This document shows positions 27,635 to 36,134 of a stretch of DNA of 64,000 nt, piece by piece; within the stretch, counting starts at the first letter, position 1; each line of letters begins with the position of its first letter. Location of the stretch: positions 4,963,001 to 5,027,000 of the forward strand of contig AP018172.1 in NCBI GenBank assembly GCA_002368175.1, in the 5' to 3' direction. The notes below the pieces were generated by a model. That model was given only the letters and a program-made list of their open reading frames with translations, was not told where the DNA came from and ran no database searches. Origin of the DNA: Calothrix sp. NIES-2098. GTDB lineage: Bacteria; Cyanobacteriota; Cyanobacteriia; Cyanobacteriales; Nostocaceae. The translations under genes and the position numbers were made by a program.

Positions 27635-27907
27635 ATGAACATTCTTGCTTGGATTGTTTTAGGTCTCATTGCTGGTGCTATTGCGAAGGCTATCTATCCC
27701 GGTCATCAAGGCGGCGGCATTCTCGGAACAATTTTGCTAGGTATAATTGGTGCATTTGTTGGTGGTAGTTTAGGCATATTCTTTAGTACGGGAACCCTAG
27801 CATTAGCTGCTCCTACTCTGAGTATTACTGGCATCATAGTGGCAGTTATTGGTGCAATTGTTGCCGTGTTCTTGTGGAACCTACTAACTCATCGGAGTGC
27901 TCTATAA
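27635..27907 (+). CDS. GlsB/YeaQ/YmgE family stress membrane protein
   Basis: This is a 90-residue protein with three transmembrane helices and glycine-rich turns: ILAWIVLGLIAGAIAKAIYPG, GGGILGTILLGIIGAFVGGSLG and ITGIIVAVIGAIVAVFLW. It belongs to the transglycosylase-associated/GlsB family, which is induced by general stress in several bacteria; the molecular function is unknown. A hairpin with a T6 tract follows at 27988-28026. Confidence 0.9.
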   Translation: MNILAWIVLGLIAGAIAKAIYPGHQGGGILGTILLGIIGAFVGGSLGIFFSTGTLALAAPTLSITGIIVAVIGAIVAVFLWNLLTHRSAL

Positions 27908-27987
27908 AAAGTTAAGTTCAGTTTAATATTTAGTAAACCTCAGGGAGCCTATTTTAACTATATTTATCCCTGAATTAAATTAAACAA

Positions 27988-28026
27988 ATAGCGCTGGCTG
28001 TCATCAGCTGGCGCTATATATTTTTT
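27988..28026 (+). terminator. Rho-independent terminator
   Basis: ATAGCGC (27988-27994) and GCGCTAT (28011-28017) form a stem around GCTGGCTG..CAGCTG, followed by ATATTTTTT. It lies 80 nt after the GlsB-like gene and 15 nt before the end of the convergent Uma2 gene. Confidence 0.6.
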
Positions 28027-28041
28027 ATGTGAAGCATTATT

Positions 28042-28611
28042 TTATCTTCGCTGCAACCAAGCAAATAGATCGTTAACAGAGAGATTCAGTTTGATACCTT
28101 CCAAAACAGGCAATACTTCAGATCCAGATAGCAAATCTGGCAGACGATTAGGTTGATAAACTAAAACTGAACGTTCTCTTGGATCTATCAACCATCCAAG
28201 CTGAGTACCGTTTCTTAAACAATACAGTATATTACCTGTCACCTTAGTCTGACTTTGGTCAGGCGAGAGAATTTCAATTACCCAAGCTGGTGCAAATTCA
28301 ATTCCAGTGCTAGCGAGATCACCACTTTCATCTAGTGGAAGTTGATTGCTAGCAACGATAACTACATCCACAACAACAGAACGATTACCAAAAGAACAAC
28401 GTAATTCTGGAAAGGCTTCATAATTGCTATCTGCTGCATCGATTACAGCAACTAAACGCTTTTGCAATAGGCTATGTTTGCCTCCCCCCATTGGTTTTTG
28501 CAGTGCCTCTCCGTTAATATATTCCCAAGCTGGTGACTCATCAATGTATGGCAGTTTTAAGAACTCTTCTAAACTGCTGCTTGGAATTGCAATTGTCATT
28601 TCCCTTACCAT
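28042..28611 (-). CDS. Uma2 family (DUF820) putative endonuclease
   Basis: This is a 189-residue second Uma2 protein, of a different subgroup from the one at 4799. Core motifs are the WEYINGEALQKPMGGGKHS segment, FGNRSVVVDVVIVA and WVIEILSPDQSQTKV, where E and the SPDQS loop are the usual PD-(D/E)XK landmarks, and LGWLIDP. Both the ATG at 28611 and the ATG at 28599 are possible; the second begins MTIAIPSSSLEEFL, as many relatives do. It is divergent from the PrsW gene. Confidence 0.85.
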   Translation of the reverse strand: MVREMTIAIPSSSLEEFLKLPYIDESPAWEYINGEALQKPMGGGKHSLLQKRLVAVIDAADSNYEAFPELRCSFGNRSVVVDVVIVASNQLPLDESGDLASTGIEFAPAWVIEILSPDQSQTKVTGNILYCLRNGTQLGWLIDPRERSVLVYQPNRLPDLLSGSEVLPVLEGIKLNLSVNDLFAWLQRR

Positions 28612-28849
28612 CCTTTAATTAAGCATATTTATGGTTTAGGGATACTCTCAAGATTAAGCAGAAAAAGAGATTATAGCATTAATGGTGCTACTCTACCCTA
28701 GTGGTCTTTGCCATTAATTTTTGATGAGTTTATATGTTAGGGCTTTTACCATAACTACGAGTGGATAGATACTGAATTTTAGCTTAAGGTGATGTTAGTA
28801 ACGCTCTGTCTGCTTTATTACTGAATTAATAACAAATTACTTTAATATT

Positions 28850-30166
28850 ATGGAACAGTCAGATCCTAGAGAATTTGCCCGCCAGGGAAATATAGAGGCG
28901 ATCGCAGTTTTAGTTAACCGCGCACTGCAACATCAAAGAATTACTAGTAAAATTAACCTCAAGGATGGCAGGCTGCAAATATTACTAGCATCTGACATAA
29001 TTCCAGATGAGCAAGCATCAGTCAATTTGATTCGCAGGGAGTTACAACTTCTCAATGCAGACTTTGCTAAAACTGTGAGAATCTATGGGCGAGAACTAGG
29101 TAGCGAAATTCCTGCTTGGGTGCAAGAATTTCCTTTAAAACCAATATCAACCAATCCCCCTGAGATCGCCAGTCTGCAATCTTCAACTACTAAACCTAGC
29201 ATTAGTTCACCTCGTTCTTCAGTTGACTTTCTCAATCAACGTATCGACGCCCTAGAGTTTGTCCAAACACTGCGGACTTTTCGCTTTTCTGCGGTTGTTC
29301 CTTATCGAGAAGCCCTAAGTCCAGCTTTGTATGGTCATAACAGTGTGAAACTGCTGCTTTTCTTCGGTTTATTTCCCTTAGCAGTCAGCTTTATTTTCAG
29401 CCAAATAGGTTTTACAGTCGGCTTGGAACAAACTGCTTGGGTGTTGGGAGTCTATTACGCTTCAATTTGGGGAGTTGTTCTGCAAAACTTGATCAGACCC
29501 AAACATTTTTCTTGGCGTGAAATATTGAAATGCGTTCTGTTCACAGTATTTGTTGGTATTCCGCTGTTGTTATTTATTCAAAAAGTTCCGGTATTTAGCT
29601 TTCTCTACGCTGCTACTGATTGGGGATTTATTCCGCGGTTGATTGGTTTTGTCTTGGGTGTAGGCGTTCTAGAGGAAGTATGCAAGGCGCTACCTATTTA
29701 TCTATTCTTTGTGCGTGTTGGTAAATTGAGCGACCCCCTGACATTAGCATTTTACGGCACCATGTCAGGACTGGGATTTGCAATTTCCGAAGGGGTTGTT
29801 TACTCTGTGGTTTATGCCTTCGGTTTAGTGAAAGGTGACATTGATTTTGGTGCTTACGTTTTAACTAATACAATTCGCTTTGTTTGCTTACCTTTATTTC
29901 ACGCTATTTGGGCAGGAATCGTCGGCTATTTTCTCGGATTAGCCTCGATTAATCCTTCCCGCCAAGTTGCTATTATTGTGATTGGCATAGCGATCGCAGC
30001 TATATTACACGGTCTTTATGATACATTTTCTGGCGGTTTCCTAGGTCTTGCGGTCATGGCATTTTCTATTCTGCTATTTGTTGCTTATCTCCAGCACAGT
30101 CAACAGATGATTGAGGATTTGAAACAAGCAGAATTGGGTAGAAGCGATCGCGAAAATAATTCGTAA
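28850..30166 (+). CDS. PrsW family intramembrane metalloprotease
   Basis: This 438-residue protein has a soluble cyanobacterial-type N-terminal part (1-150) and about eight transmembrane helices (162-420). The PrsW active-site motifs are present: E275-E276 (LEEVCKALP), the E314 motif (AISEGVVYS), H351 (PLFHAIWAG) and H387/D391 (LHGLYDTF). In Bacillus, PrsW starts anti-sigma-factor cleavage; here the substrate is unknown. The N-terminus (REFARQGNIEAIAVLVNRALQ) resembles a domain attached to various cyanobacterial membrane proteins. Confidence 0.88.
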   Translation: MEQSDPREFARQGNIEAIAVLVNRALQHQRITSKINLKDGRLQILLASDIIPDEQASVNLIRRELQLLNADFAKTVRIYGRELGSEIPAWVQEFPLKPISTNPPEIASLQSSTTKPSISSPRSSVDFLNQRIDALEFVQTLRTFRFSAVVPYREALSPALYGHNSVKLLLFFGLFPLAVSFIFSQIGFTVGLEQTAWVLGVYYASIWGVVLQNLIRPKHFSWREILKCVLFTVFVGIPLLLFIQKVPVFSFLYAATDWGFIPRLIGFVLGVGVLEEVCKALPIYLFFVRVGKLSDPLTLAFYGTMSGLGFAISEGVVYSVVYAFGLVKGDIDFGAYVLTNTIRFVCLPLFHAIWAGIVGYFLGLASINPSRQVAIIVIGIAIAAILHGLYDTFSGGFLGLAVMAFSILLFVAYLQHSQQMIEDLKQAELGRSDRENNS

Positions 30167-30208
30167 TTCCTCTTCAAAGATAGTTTCAACGAATTAGGTA
30201 AAGCGTTT

Positions 30209-31033
30209 CTAGTTTTCATTTTTAACGGCGCTTTCGTGCCATTTACTTAATATAAAATCGGATAAAGCACTCAAGCTGATAAAAATTAAGACTCCTAAAG
30301 CCGTTGTCAGGAATAATGCTGCGAACATTCGGGGGATTTGTAGGTTATAGCTGGAAATGAGAATGCGATAGGCGATACCTGATTTTGCGCCACCTGTCCC
30401 AGCGACAAATTCAGCGACAACTGCACCAATTAAAGCCAAACCCCCACTAATTTTTAATCCCCCTAAGAAGTATGGCATGGCACTGGGTAAGCGCAGATAC
30501 AGTAGAGTTTGCCAACGAGAGGCTTTGTAGAGTTGGAATAAGTTGAGCAAGTTGCGGTCAACGCTGTTGAGTCCGAGGGTAGTGTTGGAAACGATGGGGA
30601 AAAAAGCAACTATCCAGGCGCAAACTACTAAGGCGGCAAAGGTGTTATTTTTTAGCCAAAGTATTATTAAAGGTGCGATCGCTACTATCGGAGTTGTCTG
30701 TAAAATGACTGCATAGGGAAATAAGCTGCGTTCAATCCATTTACTTTGAGTAAACAATATCGCTATCAGTAAACCAGAAATAGCAGCAGCAATAAAGGCA
30801 AAAACTGTGATTTGTAGAGTAATTAATAATGAAGAGAAAAGCTCATTCCAGTCATTAATCAAGGTTTGAAATACTAAGATCGGCCCTGGAAGTATATAGG
30901 GAGGTAAATGTGTCACTCGCACTAAAATATCCCATAACACCAATACTAAAATCCCCACGAATACTGGTGCCCAAACATCAGTTGATAGTAATTTAGTAGG
31001 TTTCTTTTGCAATTGTGGACGACGGGTAAACAT
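30209..31033 (-). CDS. ABC transporter permease, NitT/TauT (SsuC) type
   Basis: This is a 274-residue inner-membrane permease with six helices of the BPD_transp_1 fold. The EAA loop is present (LYKASRWQTLLYLRLPSAMPYFLGGLKISGG at about 168-198). It starts at the ATG immediately after the stop of the ATPase gene (TGA then ATG), so the two are coupled. With the ATPase (31034) and the lipoprotein binding protein (32950) it forms a complete importer of the nitrate/sulfonate/thiamine-precursor type. The URC operon next door suggests a pyrimidine or related base as cargo (inference). Confidence 0.9.
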   Translation of the reverse strand: MFTRRPQLQKKPTKLLSTDVWAPVFVGILVLVLWDILVRVTHLPPYILPGPILVFQTLINDWNELFSSLLITLQITVFAFIAAAISGLLIAILFTQSKWIERSLFPYAVILQTTPIVAIAPLIILWLKNNTFAALVVCAWIVAFFPIVSNTTLGLNSVDRNLLNLFQLYKASRWQTLLYLRLPSAMPYFLGGLKISGGLALIGAVVAEFVAGTGGAKSGIAYRILISSYNLQIPRMFAALFLTTALGVLIFISLSALSDFILSKWHESAVKNEN

Positions 31034-31807
31034 TCAAAATTCAGTATTGTCAGAATGATTCATAGCTACCGCTAGCGACTGGGAAACTTTGCGGCAATAT
31101 TCAATATACAAAGATGAGGTACGAAAGGCTTCAGTGCGGGGGTAAGGCGCATCAATTTCTATCTCTGCAACTATTCGTCCTGGATTTATCCCCATCACCA
31201 GCACGCGATTTGATAAGTATACCGCTTCGTAAATATTATGAGTGACAAAAACTACCGTCCACCGATGTTGCTGCCATAAATCTAGTAAATCGCTGTTGAG
31301 TTTGCTGCGATTAATTTCATCTAACGCCCCAAATGGCTCATCCATTAAGAGAATATTTGGCTGAGTCACTAAAGCACGAGCAATTGATACTCGCATTTTC
31401 ATCCCCCCAGATAACTCGCGGGGGTAGCAATGTGCAAACTTTTCTAATCCTACTAATGCTAATGTCTGCTGTACTAAGTAATTCGCATCTTTTTGGGGTA
31501 CTTTCGCCAGCTTTAGGGGGAGGCGGACATTTTCTCTCACCGTTGCCCAAGGCATGAGTGCCGCGTCTTGAAACACAAAGGCGAGTTTTCGTGCTTGTGG
31601 CGAAAAACCCCAATCAATACTACCAGAACTCTCTCGTCCCAGTCCGGCAATTAATCGTAGCACTGTACTTTTACCACAGCCGGAAGGCCCAACTAAGCTG
31701 ACAAATTCTGCTTCTGGAATAGCTAAATTTATGTCTTGCAGGGCAACAGTGCCATTAGTGTAGATTTTGCTAATGTGATTGAGTTTAATAGCGGGAAGGT
31801 TATTCAT
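31034..31807 (-). CDS. ABC transporter ATP-binding protein, NitT/TauT type
   Basis: This is a 257-residue ATPase with a complete set of motifs: Walker A GPSGCGKST (about 39-47), Q-loop FVFQDAALMPW, signature LSGGMKMR, Walker B ILLMDEPFGALDE and H-loop VTHNIYEA. The FQD..LMPW Q-loop is typical of the SsuB/TauB/nitrate group. It directly precedes the permease without a gap. A DUF5674 gene and a partner lie between it and the binding-protein gene. Confidence 0.92.
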   Translation of the reverse strand: MNNLPAIKLNHISKIYTNGTVALQDINLAIPEAEFVSLVGPSGCGKSTVLRLIAGLGRESSGSIDWGFSPQARKLAFVFQDAALMPWATVRENVRLPLKLAKVPQKDANYLVQQTLALVGLEKFAHCYPRELSGGMKMRVSIARALVTQPNILLMDEPFGALDEINRSKLNSDLLDLWQQHRWTVVFVTHNIYEAVYLSNRVLVMGINPGRIVAEIEIDAPYPRTEAFRTSSLYIEYCRKVSQSLAVAMNHSDNTEF

Positions 31808-32081
31808 TATGGAAATATCGAAGCCAATTCTTTTTTTACTGTTGTCTCAATTGGCGATTTAGGGATTTGCCGCTTTTCTATTACCCCATAGGCTATACAA
31901 GAGCTGCTGTAGAGTTGATGCGGGTTGGCAAACAACTTAAGTCATTGAAGACTGCTTGATTTCGCAATATGAACTGATATATTTGAGCGATTGCTTCTTT
32001 CATTCCTGTGGCTGCGATCGCTGAAATTTTCAGTACAATTTCGCTATTATAAGTGTTGGATAATCAACAATGGTAAATCAG

Positions 32082-32456
32082 TTAAGCACTCAGTGACTTA
32101 GTTTCTGTACTTGATATATCCAAAACCCGACACAACCAATCTTGTATTTGTCCAGCAGCAACTTGCTTTTGTTCATCATCAGACCAGATGTTATCCCAAT
32201 TAAATAACCAACGAGTCAAAACACGACCCAAATCAACCAATTCTGCTGCTTGGTCAATATCGTCTGCTGTCACCATGTCGGGGACAGTCCATTCGATAAA
32301 ATATCTGCTTTCTTTGACTAGAGCCATTATTAAGTCCTGGGAAGAGTCTTGAGTCCACAAGGAATTAATTTGTGATAGATGTGTAGCTAGATGATGCAAA
32401 CGAGTGGGGACATCATCTTGTACAAAACTTTGTTGTTGTGGTGTCAATTCAATCAT
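32082..32456 (-). CDS. Hypothetical protein paired with DUF5674
   Basis: This is a 124-residue acidic, mainly helical protein without a recognised family. A W- and D-rich middle (RYFIEWTVPDMVTADDIDQAAELVDLGRVLTRWLFNWDNIW) is notable. Its ATG overlaps the stop of the DUF5674 gene by 4 nt (ATGA), so the two are translationally coupled and may form a complex. The pair lies between the binding-protein and ATPase genes of an ABC transporter. Confidence 0.7.
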   Translation of the reverse strand: MIELTPQQQSFVQDDVPTRLHHLATHLSQINSLWTQDSSQDLIMALVKESRYFIEWTVPDMVTADDIDQAAELVDLGRVLTRWLFNWDNIWSDDEQKQVAAGQIQDWLCRVLDISSTETKSLSA

Positions 32457-32785
32457 AAATTTCCCAGAAACTCGTTAATCAGTTGAGCAACCCTTTCTCT
32501 AATAATAGGGTCTAAAATTTCCATTGAACGATTCTGACGCGGGCGCAGGTTGACAATTGATTCAAAAATAATCTTGCCAGTAGCAGGCATAAAACTTGCT
32601 GCCCAGATATTTTCCTGGCGGCTACCATCTTGTATTAAAGCTTGTTCGCAGTCATAGTGCATATCACCACCACCAATCAACACTCTACGCTCCAGATCAA
32701 CCGCAAGTTTCACATAAAACTTGTGTTGTTGGAGCATTTGCTCAAGTTGTTCACCAGTAGCACGCTCACGTAATAGCAAAATCAA
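32453..32785 (-). CDS. DUF5674 family protein
   Basis: This is a 110-residue protein with the DUF5674 pattern: N-terminal RERATGEQLEQML, the central VKLAVDLERRVLIGGGDMHYDCEQALIQDGSRQENIWAA block and SIVNLRPRQNRSMEI. The function is unknown; family members are often paired with a small upstream or downstream protein, as here. No ATG exists near the N-terminus; the TTG at 32785, with GAGGG about 8 nt upstream, is the likely start. Confidence 0.78.
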   Translation of the reverse strand: MILLLRERATGEQLEQMLQQHKFYVKLAVDLERRVLIGGGDMHYDCEQALIQDGSRQENIWAASFMPATGKIIFESIVNLRPRQNRSMEILDPIIRERVAQLINEFLGNL

Positions 32786-32949
32786 TTAACTGCCCTCACT
32801 TAATTTTATGTTCTTCGTCTTCAGTTACTCATAAATTTAGATTTACTTTCTAAGTTGTTAGTAAGACAGTAAACTTGTTTTACTTCATAATGCACAATTC
32901 TGCTGTCAATTCATATCTCAGCAGATTAAGAAACGCTATAAATTACTAT

Positions 32950-34014
32950 CTATGATTTGTAATAATCTATACCTTGATTCACAAATTGCAAGGTAAATGC
33001 ATCTTTATAGTTAACATGAGGCTGAGAAAGTCCGGTATTTACCATGCTATCGAATAGCGATTTCCATCTTGCGTCGGTCATTGCCCCAATACCGAGTTTT
33101 TCGGCTTCCCCAGATAAGATAATCCCATATTCTTTAAGTTTAGGAATGCTATAAGCTAGCTGCTCATCTGTCATTTCTGGATTATCTTTTTTGATTAATT
33201 GATTACCTGGTTGGGGATTTTCTAAGTAGCTGTACCAACCTTTAATTGAGGCGTCAACAAAGCGTTGTACTAAATCTGGATTTTTTTCTACTAATTCTTT
33301 CTTAGTCTCTATAGTCGTTGCGTATGCTGGATAACCATAATCTGCTAGTAAAAATACTATCGGCTTAAACCCACCTTGCTTTTCAATAGCGAAGGGTTCG
33401 GATGTGATGTAGCCTTGTTGTGCTGAGGTTTTATCGGCTAGAAATGGGGCAGGATTAAAGTTATAAGGACGTTTTTGTTCGTCACTAAAACCATACTTAG
33501 CTTTGAGAATTGGCCAAAAAGTAACGTTAGCAGCAGCAGAGACATAAATCGGTTTGCCTTTGAGATCGGCAAGACTTTTAATTGCTGTGTTGGGATGGGA
33601 AATGATACACTGGGGGTCTTTTTGAAATATTGCCGCTACCGTGATTTTCGGAATATTTTGTGCTATTGCATTTATGGCATCAACGCCATAACCCATGAAA
33701 AAATCTACTGCTCCTCCCATCAATAACTGGGTTCCACTAGGTACTTGGGGTCCACCCATTTTAATAGTGACATCCAGACCGTAGTTTTTGTAAATTCCAG
33801 TGGCGATCGCCTGATAAAATCCGCCGTGTTCTGCTTGGGCAATCCAATTTGTACCAAAGGTAACTTTATCTAACCCTGAATTAGTAGATAATTTTTGGTT
33901 GCTATTAGCACAGGCGGCAATCAAACTGCTACCAATACTGATGCAACTATACTGAATAAACTGACGGCGACTAAGGCGATAAATTGCTGTTGATGGAGAT
34001 GGAGAATGATTCAT
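32950..34014 (-). CDS. ABC substrate-binding lipoprotein, NMT1/THI5-like
   Basis: This is a 354-residue periplasmic binding protein. The N-terminus carries a twin-arginine-like signal (SRRQFIQYSC at 15-24) and a lipobox LIAAC with C35, so it is probably a Tat-exported or Sec lipoprotein. The mature part is NMT1/THI5-like (NitT/TauT group): VTFGTNWIAQAEHGGFYQAIATGIYKNYGLDV, then LLMGGAVDFFMGYG and LADLKGKPIYVS. Known relatives bind HMP-type thiamine precursors, riboflavin or other heterocycles. The neighbouring URC operon makes a pyrimidine base a good candidate, not a proven one. Confidence 0.9.
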   Translation of the reverse strand: MNHSPSPSTAIYRLSRRQFIQYSCISIGSSLIAACANSNQKLSTNSGLDKVTFGTNWIAQAEHGGFYQAIATGIYKNYGLDVTIKMGGPQVPSGTQLLMGGAVDFFMGYGVDAINAIAQNIPKITVAAIFQKDPQCIISHPNTAIKSLADLKGKPIYVSAAANVTFWPILKAKYGFSDEQKRPYNFNPAPFLADKTSAQQGYITSEPFAIEKQGGFKPIVFLLADYGYPAYATTIETKKELVEKNPDLVQRFVDASIKGWYSYLENPQPGNQLIKKDNPEMTDEQLAYSIPKLKEYGIILSGEAEKLGIGAMTDARWKSLFDSMVNTGLSQPHVNYKDAFTLQFVNQGIDYYKS

Positions 34015-34047
34015 GGAAAAAGATAACGCTCTTTGAGTTGTGATGTT

Positions 34048-34518
34048 TTAGCTGATTCTGAATGTGCATTCTAGAATCAACTTTTGATTCACCACAGAAT
34101 AAGGTTGAATTAGTAGAGCGCGTTGAAAAGCTTGGATTGCTTCCCGATACTTTCCTAATGCGGCATAACACAAACCCATACCGTGAAGTGCGCCAAAATG
34201 TACGGGATTGAGATTAATAACCATCTGACAATCTGCTAAGGACTTTTGATAATCGCCAATGCTGTAGTAAAGAAAAGCACGACGATTCCATGCCTCGGCA
34301 AAATCTGGTTGTTCTGTAATTAGTTGGGTTAGGACTTTTTCGGCTTCAGTAGTTTCACCTGCATCTAACAACTTTTGACTGTGGTCAATTTTCTCCAACC
34401 CGTAAATTCCTTTTTGCTGAAACCAGATGCGCCATATTTTTTTAGTTGCTTGCTCCCGGATTGCAGCATTGGAGTTTTTCAAATCTTCAAGTAAAGAGTT
34501 GATAGATAAAGAATCCAT
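34048..34518 (-). CDS. TPR protein
   Basis: This is a 156-residue protein with about three tetratricopeptide repeats from residue 47 to 150 (AGETTEAEKVLTQLITEQPDFAEAWNRRA, GDYQKSLADCQMVINLNPVHFGALHGMG, GKYREAIQAFQRALLIQPYS). The N-terminal 40 residues (LLEDLKNSNAAIREQATKKIWRIWFQQKG) are a HEAT-like helix pair often seen in front of short cyanobacterial TPR proteins. It is the first gene of the minus-strand transcription unit, 33 bp before the binding-protein gene. Confidence 0.8.
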   Translation of the reverse strand: MDSLSINSLLEDLKNSNAAIREQATKKIWRIWFQQKGIYGLEKIDHSQKLLDAGETTEAEKVLTQLITEQPDFAEAWNRRAFLYYSIGDYQKSLADCQMVINLNPVHFGALHGMGLCYAALGKYREAIQAFQRALLIQPYSVVNQKLILECTFRIS

Positions 34519-34650
34519 AAATTAGGTCTAGGTAAATGTATTTATATATCAACTTTCGCACAAAATTCTCTACTTAGTCATTTTTAAAGTTAACTTTAAA
34601 TTCTCTTTTTAAAATTCCAAAATGGGCAATTTCCGTGTTGTTATTTTTAG

Positions 34651-34692
34651 GTATTGAGTAATACTAGAAGTACGGGTTTCAATATGTAAATT
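34651..34692 (+). promoter_or_regulatory. NtcA-activated promoter of the URC operon
   Basis: A perfect NtcA box GTATTGAGTAATAC (GTAN8TAC) occupies 34651-34664. Exactly 22 nt later is TAAATT (34687-34692), matching the TAN3T -10 element of class II NtcA promoters. The first + strand gene (URC1) starts 119 nt after the -10. NtcA is the cyanobacterial global nitrogen regulator, so this predicts induction under nitrogen limitation. The same palindromic box might also influence the divergent minus-strand unit, but no TAN3T at N22-23 is visible on that side. Confidence 0.7.
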
Positions 34693-34810
34693 CATGGTTA
34701 ACTAGCTCTTAGTACATCATAAATTTAAAAATAAAAGCCAACTGTTGGTAGTTGACAAACCCCTATTGACTAATAGTTGATAAAAACATCACAAAACAAA
34801 TAAATTGACT

Positions 34811-36070
34811 ATGCCAAAGCCAAATAGTGTCTCCAGGCATATTGTTCTGACATCCCATCCCCATAGTTTTGGCCCCAAACCAATCCCCATTAGCTGGGGA
34901 GCCGCCGATCCCATGCAACGCGGCCCGATTATTGCCACGTTGACTAAGCAAGCGCACCGGAATGTAATTGGCACTCATTCTGGTAGTTATGCTGTGTATC
35001 GCGCTCTAGCGGTGGCTAGCGGTGCTTTACAGTCAGATCATCGCGCCGATCTAACTAACACATCTCCTGTCACCCATATTGGCCCCCATCCTAGCTGGGG
35101 CGATCTCGATAAAATTGTTTCCCTTGACCCGTTTGGGGCAGTAGCTAGTGAGGTGTTTGCCTCCTATTACGCCCAAGGATATGACATCCGCCCAACGATC
35201 GCCATTACTCAGGCGCACATTAATATGCCGGAATTGCAAGACGCGGTGGAAAAAGGGCGGTTGCAGGTTGATGGCAAAATTATGAAACCTGGTGGCGATT
35301 TGGTTGTCACTAAGGCGGCGATTGAGCCAGTGTGGTATTTACCGGGAATTGCCAAGCGCTTTGGCATCGCAGAAGCAGATTTACGTCGCGCTTTATTTGA
35401 ACAAACTGGGGGGATGTTCCCCGAATTGGTGACACGTTCTGATTTAGAAGTATTTTTACCACCGATTGGGGGTGTAACTGTTTACATTGTCGGTGATGTT
35501 GCCGCGATCGCCGATCCGCATAAACCCTTAGCGGTACGGGTACATGATGAATGCAACGGTTCTGATGTGTTTGGTTCTGATATCTGTACCTGTCGTCCTT
35601 ATTTAGTACATGGAATTGAAGTCTGCGTACAAACCGCACAAGAGGGAGGTGTGGGTGTAATAGTCTACTGTCGCAAAGAAGGACGCGCCTTGGGAGAGGT
35701 GACGAAATTCTTAGTTTATAATGCCAGGAAGCGCCAAGAAGGAGGCGATCGCGCTGATGCCTACTTTGCCCGGACAGAATGTGTAGCGGGAGTCCAAGAT
35801 ATGCGCTTTCAGGAGTTGATGCCCGATATGTTGCATTGGTTGGGTATTACCCGTATTGACCGCATGGTGTCGATGAGTAATATGAAATACAACGCCATTA
35901 CCCAAGCGGGGATTGAAATTGTCGAACGGGTGCCCATTCCAGAGGATTTGATTCCTCAAGATGCACGGGTGGAAATTGAGGCGAAGAAAGCGGCTGGTTA
36001 CTATACCACAGGTGACGTGTTAGATGGTGAGAGTTTGAGTGAGGTGAAGGGGCGAGATTTGGAAGGGTAA
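34811..36070 (+). CDS. URC1-type GTP cyclohydrolase II-like protein
   Basis: This is a 419-residue protein of the RibA/URC1 branch used in the URC uracil-degradation pathway. The GTP cyclohydrolase II domain (about 205-385) has zinc ligands C248, C259 and C261 (HDECNGSDVFGSDICTC) and a RKEGRALGEV loop where RibA has QEGRGIGL. The N-terminal 200 residues (SHPHSFGPKPIPISWG) are URC1-specific and absent from RibA, which argues against a riboflavin role. The start is the ATG at 34811; a TTG two codons earlier is less likely. URC4 and upp follow in the same operon. The chemistry of the URC1 step is incompletely known. Confidence 0.88.
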   Translation: MPKPNSVSRHIVLTSHPHSFGPKPIPISWGAADPMQRGPIIATLTKQAHRNVIGTHSGSYAVYRALAVASGALQSDHRADLTNTSPVTHIGPHPSWGDLDKIVSLDPFGAVASEVFASYYAQGYDIRPTIAITQAHINMPELQDAVEKGRLQVDGKIMKPGGDLVVTKAAIEPVWYLPGIAKRFGIAEADLRRALFEQTGGMFPELVTRSDLEVFLPPIGGVTVYIVGDVAAIADPHKPLAVRVHDECNGSDVFGSDICTCRPYLVHGIEVCVQTAQEGGVGVIVYCRKEGRALGEVTKFLVYNARKRQEGGDRADAYFARTECVAGVQDMRFQELMPDMLHWLGITRIDRMVSMSNMKYNAITQAGIEIVERVPIPEDLIPQDARVEIEAKKAAGYYTTGDVLDGESLSEVKGRDLEG

Positions 36071-36134
36071 AGTGGGAAGGATGAAGGATGAAGTTTTATC
36101 CTTTATCCTTCCAAGGTGTATCAGGAGGTGAAGG

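Noticed and set aside
34763..34978. Minus-strand open frames opposite the URC1 start
   Set aside because: Antisense to the conserved URC1 N-terminus; no domain or ribosome-binding site.
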